This document shows positions 16,778 through 24,479 of a stretch of 36,226 nucleotides of DNA, one piece after another. A program made the position numbers and the translations under genes. Each line of letters starts with the position of its first letter. Within the stretch, counting starts at the first letter, position 1. The notes beneath the pieces are model-generated. The model did not search any database and was not told where the DNA came from. It saw only the letters and a program-made list of their open reading frames with translations. The stretch covers positions 1 through 36,226 of the forward strand of contig DAIPYN010000015.1 in assembly GCA_036782715.1 (NCBI GenBank), given 5' to 3'. This DNA comes from UBA3478 sp036782715 (lineage in GTDB: Bacteria > Bacteroidota > Bacteroidia > Flavobacteriales > Flavobacteriaceae).

Positions 16778-18312
16778 TTCTTTAAACCTTTAATTTTTTC
16801 AATAAAAGATTCTAAATCCCGAGTTCGTTCTTCGCCAAACCATTGAAACCCTTCAAGTAGCTTTTGATCTTCTGGGAAATCAGTATAGGGGTAAAGGGTT
16901 CCATTCGGATTTCGAAGAAAAGTAATCCTGCTGATTTCGCCTTCTTCAAAATTTAATCGAATCGCACTACAAGTGGTTTGATTGATTCCGATTAGGGCAC
17001 CCTTATCATCGTATAAGTAATAGATCACTTCGGCGTTTTTATCGAGAAGTGCGCTTTCTAATCCGTTCGATAAGAATTTACCTTGTAGATTAACTCCTTT
17101 AGCTTGGTTATATCCTATTTGAGCGATCGTATCAAGGGTTGCAATGAAAGCGTTTTCTATCACATATAAGGAATCAAGAGCATTGGTTTCAGGGGTATTT
17201 GTAAAGTAGATATAGTTACCTGTAAGTTGACTTTCGCCACTCCAAATAATGGGATTTCCGATAAGCTCGGTAATACCTTTTTCATTGGTTACTACGATAC
17301 TGTCGCTCTTTCCACTAAAGTCTGTCTTAAAAAATCTAGCATTTGGGTAAGCAAAAAGATCTCTTTTCTTATCGGGTCCTGTAACAAATAGATAAGAGGC
17401 GTGAACATATAGAGAATCGCTTTCCACTCTTTTTGCGATAATTGCCTCGCCTGTAGCTACTAACGAATCTTTTGCTTTAAATATTTCAGCGAATTCAGCC
17501 GATAATCGACTCTCATTAATAGAGTCTAAAACTTTTACTTGGCCACTTGCTGCAGCATAATTTTCTAATTGATTGAAATAGATGGAGTCCCCAAAGAGCT
17601 TTCTTAAATCATAGTTGATTTTGGTGTTTGTTTTTCCATAACCCCTTTCCTTTTTGGTGTCATAGCTTCCTTGCTCAAAATAAAAGGTGTAGTCTTCTCC
17701 AGTAATAGTAGTAGGGCCAAAAAAATCTGCAACTTCGTCTTCGGTATGATAGTCAAGACGATCAGAAATTAGGTTGAATTTCTCGTTTTCTAAGGTGACC
17801 GACTCTTCGAAACGGTATAGTGATTGTTCAATTAGGTATCTTCCTTTATTACTCTTCAAGGTGTTTTCCTCATCAATGAGCGTACCGAACGATGGGTAGT
17901 AAGCCTCCTGATTTTTACGATCAAAATAGAGCGTTTCTGTGGTAAGGGTAGAGGTAGGGCTGATTAAACGAACTTCTTGTCTGGCTTCAGCAAGCCTGGT
18001 TATTCCGCTGTATATTAATTCTTTAGAATTTAATATCAGCGTGTCTCCTTGATTGAATACGATATTCCCATACGCTTCGAGGCGATTCTCATCCGCGTAT
18101 AAGTAGGCAATATCACAATCTAGTAAGGCTCCTTTGTGTTTGAATCGAACAGGCCCTGATTCATCTCTTTCAAAAATGGATGCTCCCGGATATTTAACCT
18201 CTGATTTAGAGAAGTATCCTCCATAGAGTACCTCTATTTTTGCAGTTTCTTCAGATTGAGCAACCGCAAAGTGACAAACAAGCGCTAGGCCGAGTGTCAC
18301 TAACCTTTTCAT
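16774..18312 (-). CDS. OstA/LptA-like LPS-transport protein
   Basis: The 512-residue protein starts with a signal peptide (MKRLVTLGLALVCHFAVAQ) and then shows repeated beta-jellyroll OstA/LptA-type units. These read as 'strand, D-polar turn, strand' (for example KHKGALLDCDIAYLYADEN, LEAYGNIVFNQGDTLILNSK and the repeating TLTTETLYFDR). Such domains form the periplasmic bridge carrying LPS to the outer membrane; in Bacteroidota long OstA-like proteins take that role. The match is by pattern. It overlaps purA by 4 bases upstream and the aminotransferase by 4 bases downstream. The C-terminus ends in a short helix with ESFIEKIKGLKK. Confidence 0.78.
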   Translation of the reverse strand: MKRLVTLGLALVCHFAVAQSEETAKIEVLYGGYFSKSEVKYPGASIFERDESGPVRFKHKGALLDCDIAYLYADENRLEAYGNIVFNQGDTLILNSKELIYSGITRLAEARQEVRLISPTSTLTTETLYFDRKNQEAYYPSFGTLIDEENTLKSNKGRYLIEQSLYRFEESVTLENEKFNLISDRLDYHTEDEVADFFGPTTITGEDYTFYFEQGSYDTKKERGYGKTNTKINYDLRKLFGDSIYFNQLENYAAASGQVKVLDSINESRLSAEFAEIFKAKDSLVATGEAIIAKRVESDSLYVHASYLFVTGPDKKRDLFAYPNARFFKTDFSGKSDSIVVTNEKGITELIGNPIIWSGESQLTGNYIYFTNTPETNALDSLYVIENAFIATLDTIAQIGYNQAKGVNLQGKFLSNGLESALLDKNAEVIYYLYDDKGALIGINQTTCSAIRLNFEEGEISRITFLRNPNGTLYPYTDFPEDQKLLEGFQWFGEERTRDLESFIEKIKGLKK

Positions 18313-19583
18313 GCTTTTCTAAATAAAGTCTGAGTTCGGTCTGGTCCTACTGAAACCACTGTTATAGGTACTTCAAGATGCTTTTCAAGGTATTCGATGT
18401 AATGGTTGAGCGCATTTGGAAGTTCACTCGCACTTTTTATACCTGTTAAGTCCTCTTGCCATCCTTCTAAGGTTTTATAAACTGGCTTGACGTATTTCGC
18501 ATCAATATCGAAGGGGAGATGCGCTATTTTTTCTCCATTGTATTCGTAATGGGTGCAAACTTTGATTTGCTCAAATCCACTTAATACATCGGCTTTCATC
18601 ATATTAAGTTCAGTCACTCCATTAATGGTTATGGCGTATTTTAAAGCAACTAAGTCGATCCATCCGCATCTTCTAGCTCTTCCTGTAGTCGCTCCGAATT
18701 CGTTACCAACTCGACCAAGGGTTTCACCATCATTGTCAAATAATTCAGTTGGAAACGGACCACTACCTACACGTGTGGCATAGGCCTTGAAAATACCGAT
18801 TACATTTTCGATTTTATTGGGTGCAATACCAAGACCAGTACATGCTCCAGCGGCTGTTGTATTCGAGGAGGTTACAAATGGATAAGTACCGAAATCGATG
18901 TCTAAAAGAGATCCTTGGGCACCTTCTGCTAAGATTTTCTTTCCTTGTTTTTGCGCTTCTGCGAAGTATTGCTCGCTGTCGATTAGTGGCAATGAAGTGA
19001 GTACTTCAACTGCCGCAAAGAATTCCTTTTCAAGCGAGTCTAAATCAAAGTCTAGGGCTACATGGTAATTCTCAATCATTTGAAGATGCTTGTCAGCTAG
19101 TTGACGATAGCGATCTTTCCAGTCAGAAAATTCTAAATCTCCAACTCTGATACCATTACGACCTGTTTTATCCATGTAAGTTGGGCCAATTCCTTTCAGT
19201 GTTGATCCAATTTTCTTACTTCCTTTGGCGGCCTCTGAAGCGGCGTCTAATAGTCTATGGGTCGGAAGAATTAAATGTGCCTTTCTCGATATAAGAAGCT
19301 TATCGGCTAGATTCATGCCATAAGGAGCAAGCTTTTCTAACTCTTTGGCAAAAATTACCGGATCGATAACTACACCATTACCCACTACATTTTTTGCATT
19401 TTCATGGAAGATTCCTGAAGGGATAGTGTGCAGTACGTGCTTGTTTCCGTCAAATTCTAAAGTATGGCCGGCATTCGGCCCTCCTTGAAATCTTGCGATG
19501 ATGTCGTAATTCGACGTTAATACGTCAACAATCTTTCCTTTTCCCTCGTCTCCCCACTGAAGGCCGAGTAATAAATCTACCAT
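18309..19583 (-). CDS. purA: Adenylosuccinate synthetase
   Basis: PurA joins IMP and aspartate with GTP to form adenylosuccinate, the committed step to AMP. The 424-residue length from the ATG at 19581-19583 is normal. Key blocks are QWGDEGKGK at 9-17 (catalytic D12), GGPNAGHT, GSTLKGIGPTYMDK, NTTAAGACTGLG, FGATTGRARRCGWID and a C-terminal SVGPDRTQT. An in-frame upstream start inside fur was rejected because it would add 14 residues not found in relatives. It lies 10 bases after fur and overlaps the OstA gene by 4 bases. GTP-linked enzyme next to rel: (p)ppGpp is known to inhibit PurA in other bacteria. Confidence 0.96.
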   Translation of the reverse strand: MVDLLLGLQWGDEGKGKIVDVLTSNYDIIARFQGGPNAGHTLEFDGNKHVLHTIPSGIFHENAKNVVGNGVVIDPVIFAKELEKLAPYGMNLADKLLISRKAHLILPTHRLLDAASEAAKGSKKIGSTLKGIGPTYMDKTGRNGIRVGDLEFSDWKDRYRQLADKHLQMIENYHVALDFDLDSLEKEFFAAVEVLTSLPLIDSEQYFAEAQKQGKKILAEGAQGSLLDIDFGTYPFVTSSNTTAAGACTGLGIAPNKIENVIGIFKAYATRVGSGPFPTELFDNDGETLGRVGNEFGATTGRARRCGWIDLVALKYAITINGVTELNMMKADVLSGFEQIKVCTHYEYNGEKIAHLPFDIDAKYVKPVYKTLEGWQEDLTGIKSASELPNALNHYIEYLEKHLEVPITVVSVGPDRTQTLFRKA

Positions 19584-19593
19584 AGTTGCTCGA

Positions 19594-20043
19594 TTATTCT
19601 TTGGATGATGATTTTCGCTCACCATAAAAGTACAGTGAGTGATTATTGATTTTGATATCGAAGACTTCTTCGATGGTTTGCTTTATAGATTGAATTCTTG
19701 GATCACAAAATTCCATTACCTCACCTGTATCTGTTAAGATTACATGATCGTGCTGGCGATCAAAATACGATTTTTCGTATTGAGCCTGACCGGTTCCAAA
19801 AAGGTGTTTTCGAACCAGTTTACATTCTAACAATAATTCGATGGTATTATACAGGGTTGCTCTTGAAACGCGATAGTTCTTTTGTTTCATTTTCAAATAG
19901 AGCGATTCTACGTCGAAATGATCCTCACTATTGTAAATTTCATGGAGTATAGCGTAGCGCTCCGGTGTTTTCCGGTGACCATTTTCTTCCAAAAAATTGG
20001 TGAAAACTTGCTTGACTATTTCTTGATTGTTGGATGAATCCAT
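19594..20043 (-). CDS. fur: Fur-family metal- or peroxide-responsive repressor
   Basis: The 149-residue protein has the winged-helix region (TPERYAILHEIYN, and YRVSRATLYNTIELL as the recognition part) and a dimerisation domain with HDHVILTDTGEVMEF and NNHSLYFYGERK. The usual structural-zinc CxxC near residues 103-106 is missing (L103 and T106); C113 is retained. Relatives in Bacteroidota, as I recall, lack it too, so this does not imply loss of function. Whether it senses iron (Fur), peroxide (PerR) or another metal cannot be decided from sequence, so the symbol is tentative. rel lies 43 bases upstream. Confidence 0.82.
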   Translation of the reverse strand: MDSSNNQEIVKQVFTNFLEENGHRKTPERYAILHEIYNSEDHFDVESLYLKMKQKNYRVSRATLYNTIELLLECKLVRKHLFGTGQAQYEKSYFDRQHDHVILTDTGEVMEFCDPRIQSIKQTIEEVFDIKINNHSLYFYGERKSSSKE

Positions 20044-20086
20044 AAATTTTATTCGAGAAAATCCAAAGTGCTAAAGTAGGTCAAAT

Positions 20087-22306
20087 TTAAGTACGAATTA
20101 CCCTATCGACTCCATTGATTTTCTTCAGTTTGTTGATAAGTTTCTGTAGGGTTTCATTATTCTTAACAATCACCCGAATACTTCCTGAAAAGGTTCCTCC
20201 TTTTTCTGTGAATTGAAGCGATTTCATTCCCACGTGCATTTGATCAGAAATCACCTGAGTAACACTGTTGACTAGCCCAAGTTTATCAATTCCACTAATG
20301 CTAATATCTGCATAAAAGTCTTCTTGAGTCGAATCAATCCAGCGGGCTTTCATTATTCTATAGGCAAATTTCGATTGAAGAGAAACCGCATTTGGACAAT
20401 TCTTCTTGTGGACCTTGATACCCTCATTCACCGTTAGAAAGCCGAATACTTCATCTCCAGGTATGGGTTTGCAACATTCTGTTGATAGCGTGTAGTCTAG
20501 TCTTTCTTCTTCATCTCCAAAAACAAGTAAATCAAGTTTCGTGCTCAGTTCGTTATCGGCGTATGTGCCTTCTATAGACTTATTGCTTCTTTGAAGTTTC
20601 GAGGTAAAAAAGCTAATAAGTGCATTGTGGTAACGTGAGGCAAAGGATTTAATCATACCATTGGTAATCGTTCCTGTTGCTACTCGATAGAATAAATCCT
20701 GAGAGGTTTTTAGTTTGAAATGATTCACCAGTTTATTAACGGTTTCTTCATTCCACTTAATCTTTTGCGTGCGAAGTTTTCTGCGCAATATTTCTTTTCC
20801 TTCATCAGCGACAGACTTCTTCTCGGCATTTAAACTCGATCGAATTTTAGATAGGGCTTTTGCTGTTTTACAATAATCTAACCATGCTGTGGTCGGTTTT
20901 GCATTCTCAGAAGTTATAATCTCAACTTGATCTCCACTTTTTAAAGAAGTGCTAAGGGGTACCAGTTTGTTATTAACGCGAGCCCCTCTTGTTTTCATGC
21001 CGACCTCCGTATGAACATAAAAGGCGAAATCGAGTGGGGTAGCATCCTTAGGTAGTGAAATCAAATCTCCTTTTGGCGTAAATACAAAGATTTCTTTCGC
21101 GTAGAGATTTAGCTTGAACTCTTCAACAAAGTCAACTGCATTACCGTTAGAATTTTCAAGCGCCTCTTGTAAGCGATTAAGCCAAATATCAATTCCACCA
21201 TCTTTTTGCTCACCATGCTTGTACTTGTAATGGGCTGCATAACCCTTTTCAGCGATTTCATGCATTCTCTCAGATCGAATTTGCACCTCTACCCATTTTC
21301 GATTGGGACCCATAACGGTTACGTGTAGGGCTTCATATCCGGTACTTTTCGGTGAAGTGATCCAATCCCTTAAACGAACCGGATTCGGTGTAAAATAATC
21401 GGTGATAATCGAATAAATCTTCCATGCTAAAAACTTTTCCTCTTCAGGTTTGGCACGGTAAATAATTCGCACAGCAAACTTGTCATAGATCTGATCAAAA
21501 CTTACGTTTTGATTTAACATTTTTCGATGGATGCTATGCACCGATTTCATTCTCCCCTTTACATCGAAGTCAATATGCTCCTTTTTCAGTGCATCTTCAA
21601 TGACTCCCTTAAAGTTTTCAATGTATTCCTGATTGTTATCGGCTTGAGACCTGATCTGGCTCTGTATAGCTTCAAAAACTTGAGGCTGTGTATATTTCAG
21701 TGCTAAGTCTTCGAGTATCGTTTTAATGTTGTAGAGCCCTACGCGGTGAGCGAGTGGGGCATAGATGTAAAGGGTCTCTGAGGCAATTTTTTCCCTTTTA
21801 TCGGGACGCATAGACTCTAAGGTCAACATGTTGTGGTAGCGATCGGCAATTTTAATTAAGATCACGCGAACATCTTCATTCAGAGTTAGAAGCATCTTTC
21901 TGAAATTCTCTGCTTGAAGACTGTAATTATTCATGTCCTTTTTAAGACCTGCGATCTTAGTAAGTCCGTTTACAATTCGTGCAACATTTTCTCCGAAATG
22001 CTCTTCGATATACTCTAAAGTGTAATCGCTATCCTCAACGACATCATGCAGCAAAGCGGCAATAATACTCGTGGCGTCTAACCCTATTTCCTCTGCCACA
22101 ATTTGAGCAACAGCTATCGGATGAAAAATATAAGCTTCTCCTGATTTTCTGCGTTGGTCTTGATGGGCGTCTACAGCAACCTCAAAGGCAAGCCTAATCT
22201 GGCTTTTATCTTCTTCAGATAAGGTCTGATAGCTCGTTCTCAGAAGATCTTTATATTTCTGAACGATCGCCTTATTTTCTAATTCGAGCTCTTTTTCGGT
22301 TAACAT
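20087..22306 (-). CDS. rel: Bifunctional (p)ppGpp synthetase/hydrolase, RelA/SpoT homologue
   Basis: This 739-residue protein both makes and breaks (p)ppGpp for the stringent response. The HD hydrolase is intact with H62, H87-D88 and E91-D92 in AALLHDVVED. The synthetase domain has IYDKFAVRIIY, TSPKSTGYEALH and VEVQIRSERMHEIAE, so both activities look possible. A TGS domain follows at about 400-460 (IFVFTPKGDLISLPKDATPLDFA), then CCKPIPGD and an ACT domain at the C-terminus (about 665-739). Length matches bifunctional Rel. It lies 31 bases after the methyltransferase and 43 before fur, so the order is methyltransferase, rel, fur, purA. Confidence 0.93.
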   Translation of the reverse strand: MLTEKELELENKAIVQKYKDLLRTSYQTLSEEDKSQIRLAFEVAVDAHQDQRRKSGEAYIFHPIAVAQIVAEEIGLDATSIIAALLHDVVEDSDYTLEYIEEHFGENVARIVNGLTKIAGLKKDMNNYSLQAENFRKMLLTLNEDVRVILIKIADRYHNMLTLESMRPDKREKIASETLYIYAPLAHRVGLYNIKTILEDLALKYTQPQVFEAIQSQIRSQADNNQEYIENFKGVIEDALKKEHIDFDVKGRMKSVHSIHRKMLNQNVSFDQIYDKFAVRIIYRAKPEEEKFLAWKIYSIITDYFTPNPVRLRDWITSPKSTGYEALHVTVMGPNRKWVEVQIRSERMHEIAEKGYAAHYKYKHGEQKDGGIDIWLNRLQEALENSNGNAVDFVEEFKLNLYAKEIFVFTPKGDLISLPKDATPLDFAFYVHTEVGMKTRGARVNNKLVPLSTSLKSGDQVEIITSENAKPTTAWLDYCKTAKALSKIRSSLNAEKKSVADEGKEILRRKLRTQKIKWNEETVNKLVNHFKLKTSQDLFYRVATGTITNGMIKSFASRYHNALISFFTSKLQRSNKSIEGTYADNELSTKLDLLVFGDEEERLDYTLSTECCKPIPGDEVFGFLTVNEGIKVHKKNCPNAVSLQSKFAYRIMKARWIDSTQEDFYADISISGIDKLGLVNSVTQVISDQMHVGMKSLQFTEKGGTFSGSIRVIVKNNETLQKLINKLKKINGVDRVIRT

Positions 22307-22337
22307 AAATTAAAGTTAGTAAAACTAAGGGGCTTTA

Positions 22338-23129
22338 TCAACGGCTACTCCGCTGACGAATAGCTTCGAAAAGAAGGATTGAGGATGCTACCGAAACATT
22401 CATGGAATCGATCGCACCACGCATAGGTATAACGACATTCTGTGATGCGTTTTCTCTCCAAAATGCCCTTAAACCTTTGGCTTCTGATCCTACAACAAAA
22501 GCTGTAGCCTTAATATAGTTCTCTTCAAGGTAATTATTTGAGTTTTGGAGGGTCGCTGCATAAGAGCGAACATGATTCTCTTCAAAAAATACTTGGAGTT
22601 CTTCGTTAGTGCAAACGATTGAAGGAATGCTTAATGCACAACCTAGACTAGATCTCAAACAATTCGGATTGTACAGATCGGCAATGGGTTCGGTGATAAT
22701 AACTGCATCGATATTAGCTGCATCTGCAGATCGAAAAATGGCTCCCAAATTACCCGGTTTTTCAATGCGCTCTAACACTAGAAATAGTGGCGAAGTATTG
22801 GGTAATTGGTACTTCGATAACTCATGATTTTTCTGCTTGAAAATACAGATAATCCCTTCAGTTGATCCGCGATAGGCAATTTTAGCATACAACTCAGTAG
22901 TCACTTCAAAACTCGAATGGTTTTCTAGTTGTTTTAAAATCGAAGATTCACCCAGTAATTCAGGCTGCACAAAGGCGGTGTGCAAATCATAACCAGACTT
23001 CATGGCAATTTCAAACTCTCGTTTTCCTTCGAGTACGAATAGCCCTCTTTGCTTGCGAAGTTTTGACTTCTCAGAAAGGGCAATGAGGTCTTTGATGATT
23101 TTATTTTGTAAACTGCTAAGTACTTGCAT
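22338..23129 (-). CDS. SpoU/TrmH-family RNA 2'-O-ribose methyltransferase (RlmB-like)
   Basis: The 263-residue protein uses S-adenosylmethionine to methylate a ribose in rRNA or tRNA. The N-terminal third resembles the SpoU substrate-binding domain (LRKQRGLFVLEGKREFE). The C-terminal knot domain has the three SPOUT motifs: LERIEKPGNLGAIFRSADAA, VVGSEAKGLRAFW, and IPMRGAIDSMNVSVASSILLFEA. The target nucleotide cannot be read off; RlmB-like is the closest general label. It follows a terminator and heads the rel-fur-purA run, 31 bases before rel. Confidence 0.88.
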   Translation of the reverse strand: MQVLSSLQNKIIKDLIALSEKSKLRKQRGLFVLEGKREFEIAMKSGYDLHTAFVQPELLGESSILKQLENHSSFEVTTELYAKIAYRGSTEGIICIFKQKNHELSKYQLPNTSPLFLVLERIEKPGNLGAIFRSADAANIDAVIITEPIADLYNPNCLRSSLGCALSIPSIVCTNEELQVFFEENHVRSYAATLQNSNNYLEENYIKATAFVVGSEAKGLRAFWRENASQNVVIPMRGAIDSMNVSVASSILLFEAIRQRSSR

Positions 23130-23143
23130 GATATCAAAAGAAA

Positions 23144-23165
23144 TCGAGCCTCATTTGAGGCTCGA
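23144..23165 (-). terminator. Rho-independent terminator after the amidohydrolase pair
   Basis: A 9-bp perfect hairpin pairs 23144-23152 with 23157-23165 across an ATTT loop. Read on the minus strand it is followed by TTTCTTTT, giving an intrinsic terminator 6 bases after the stop of the upstream gene. It separates the amidohydrolase unit from the methyltransferase-rel unit. Confidence 0.82.
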
Positions 23166-23170
23166 TACAT

Positions 23171-24466
23171 TTAATCTTGTCGGCTATATTTTTCTTGATA
23201 TCGCTTCCAGAGTTCTGTTTGATGGGTTTCTAAAGAAATTTCCCTACCATCGATAAACGCATGGGATAATTGGTTGGTGCGCATATCTAGGGCGTCTCCT
23301 TCAGAAATAAATAGTGTGGCACTTTTTCCGCTTTCAAGTGAGCCGTAGGTATCATCGATACCGAGGATTTTCGCAGTATTGGATGAAATTAAGGCTAGTG
23401 CTTCTTCTTTGCTAATTCCGTATCCGACACTGTGGCCAGCGTAGAACGGAAGATTGCGAACTTGAAAATTAGCCTTAGACGCATTTTGAATTCCTACTAG
23501 TAATCCAGCTTTATGCAATCTTGCTGCTAGTCCATAGACAAAATCGTAGGCATCATCGTCAAGATTTGGTAGTTCGTGGGGGTTGTGAACTAGTACCGGA
23601 ATAGATTTAGACTTTAAAAGATCTAATTGTTTCTCTGCGAAATAACCACCAACAATGACAATGCGTTTCACGCCGATTTTTTCTAACTCGGTGACCGCAT
23701 CAAAAATTTCGCGTTCGCCATCTGCAGTAACATAAAGTCGTTGCGAGCCATCGAATAATCCTTTGGTTGCAGCATAAGGAAGGTGTGTCGTTTTTGCAGG
23801 TGTAGCATTATAGGCTTTTGCCTGCTCTAAAAACTCAATGATACCACTCCACTGCTTCAGGTAGTTTTTATTCGGCTGATACCCTCTAGGCTCTCCAACC
23901 CACCAGCGCCCTCTTCTTAAGGTTGAGGGCCATCTAAGGTGAATTCCATCGTCTGTTTTTACTGCTGCGTCCTCCCAATTCCAGGCATCGAATTGTACTA
24001 CTGAAGAACTTCCAGAGATTGAGCCTCCTTGTGGTGTTATTTGACCTAAGAGAATCCCATTTTGTCGAAGTGATTCAACTACTTGAGATTCGGCATTATA
24101 GGCAATAATTGAACGAATGTGTGGGATGTATTCTCCAATCTCGTCTTCATCATCTGTTGCACGTACAGCATCAATTTCAACAAGGCCTAAACTTTTTGTA
24201 GGTGCGATAAAACCAGGATAGACATGTTTTCCGTTGGCTTTTATTACTCTTTCTGGACGCGCAATTTTTGCATCTGCTTTACCAGAGTAATTAATCACAC
24301 CATTTTCAAAAATAAGTAAGCCATTTTCGATAACCTCACCTGTTCCAGTGTGTATAGTAGCACCTTCGATAGCAATTGCTTCCTTTTGAATATCTGCCGG
24401 TGTTTGTTGTGCGTTAACCGATAGGGCTACGCTTAAACAAAGTGTAAGTATTGATCTCATAATCAT
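23171..24466 (-). CDS. Secreted amidohydrolase-family protein, metal ligands missing
   Basis: This 431-residue protein has a signal peptide (MIMRSILTLCLSVALSVNA cut before QQ) and the amidohydrolase fold pattern: a small beta domain with TIHTGTGEVIENG, then KHVYPGFIAPTKS where an active enzyme would have GFIDxHxH. The barrel ends with SSNTAKILGIDDTYGSLESGKSATL. Neither HxH nor the late catalytic aspartate is visible, so enzymatic activity is doubtful. The family includes imidazolonepropionase-like enzymes; the substrate is unknown. Starts at 24466 and 24460 both keep the signal peptide. It lies 13 bases after the larger relative and ends at the terminator. Confidence 0.8.
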   Translation of the reverse strand: MIMRSILTLCLSVALSVNAQQTPADIQKEAIAIEGATIHTGTGEVIENGLLIFENGVINYSGKADAKIARPERVIKANGKHVYPGFIAPTKSLGLVEIDAVRATDDEDEIGEYIPHIRSIIAYNAESQVVESLRQNGILLGQITPQGGSISGSSSVVQFDAWNWEDAAVKTDDGIHLRWPSTLRRGRWWVGEPRGYQPNKNYLKQWSGIIEFLEQAKAYNATPAKTTHLPYAATKGLFDGSQRLYVTADGEREIFDAVTELEKIGVKRIVIVGGYFAEKQLDLLKSKSIPVLVHNPHELPNLDDDAYDFVYGLAARLHKAGLLVGIQNASKANFQVRNLPFYAGHSVGYGISKEEALALISSNTAKILGIDDTYGSLESGKSATLFISEGDALDMRTNQLSHAFIDGREISLETHQTELWKRYQEKYSRQD

Positions 24467-24479
24467 GTTCTTTATAGAA

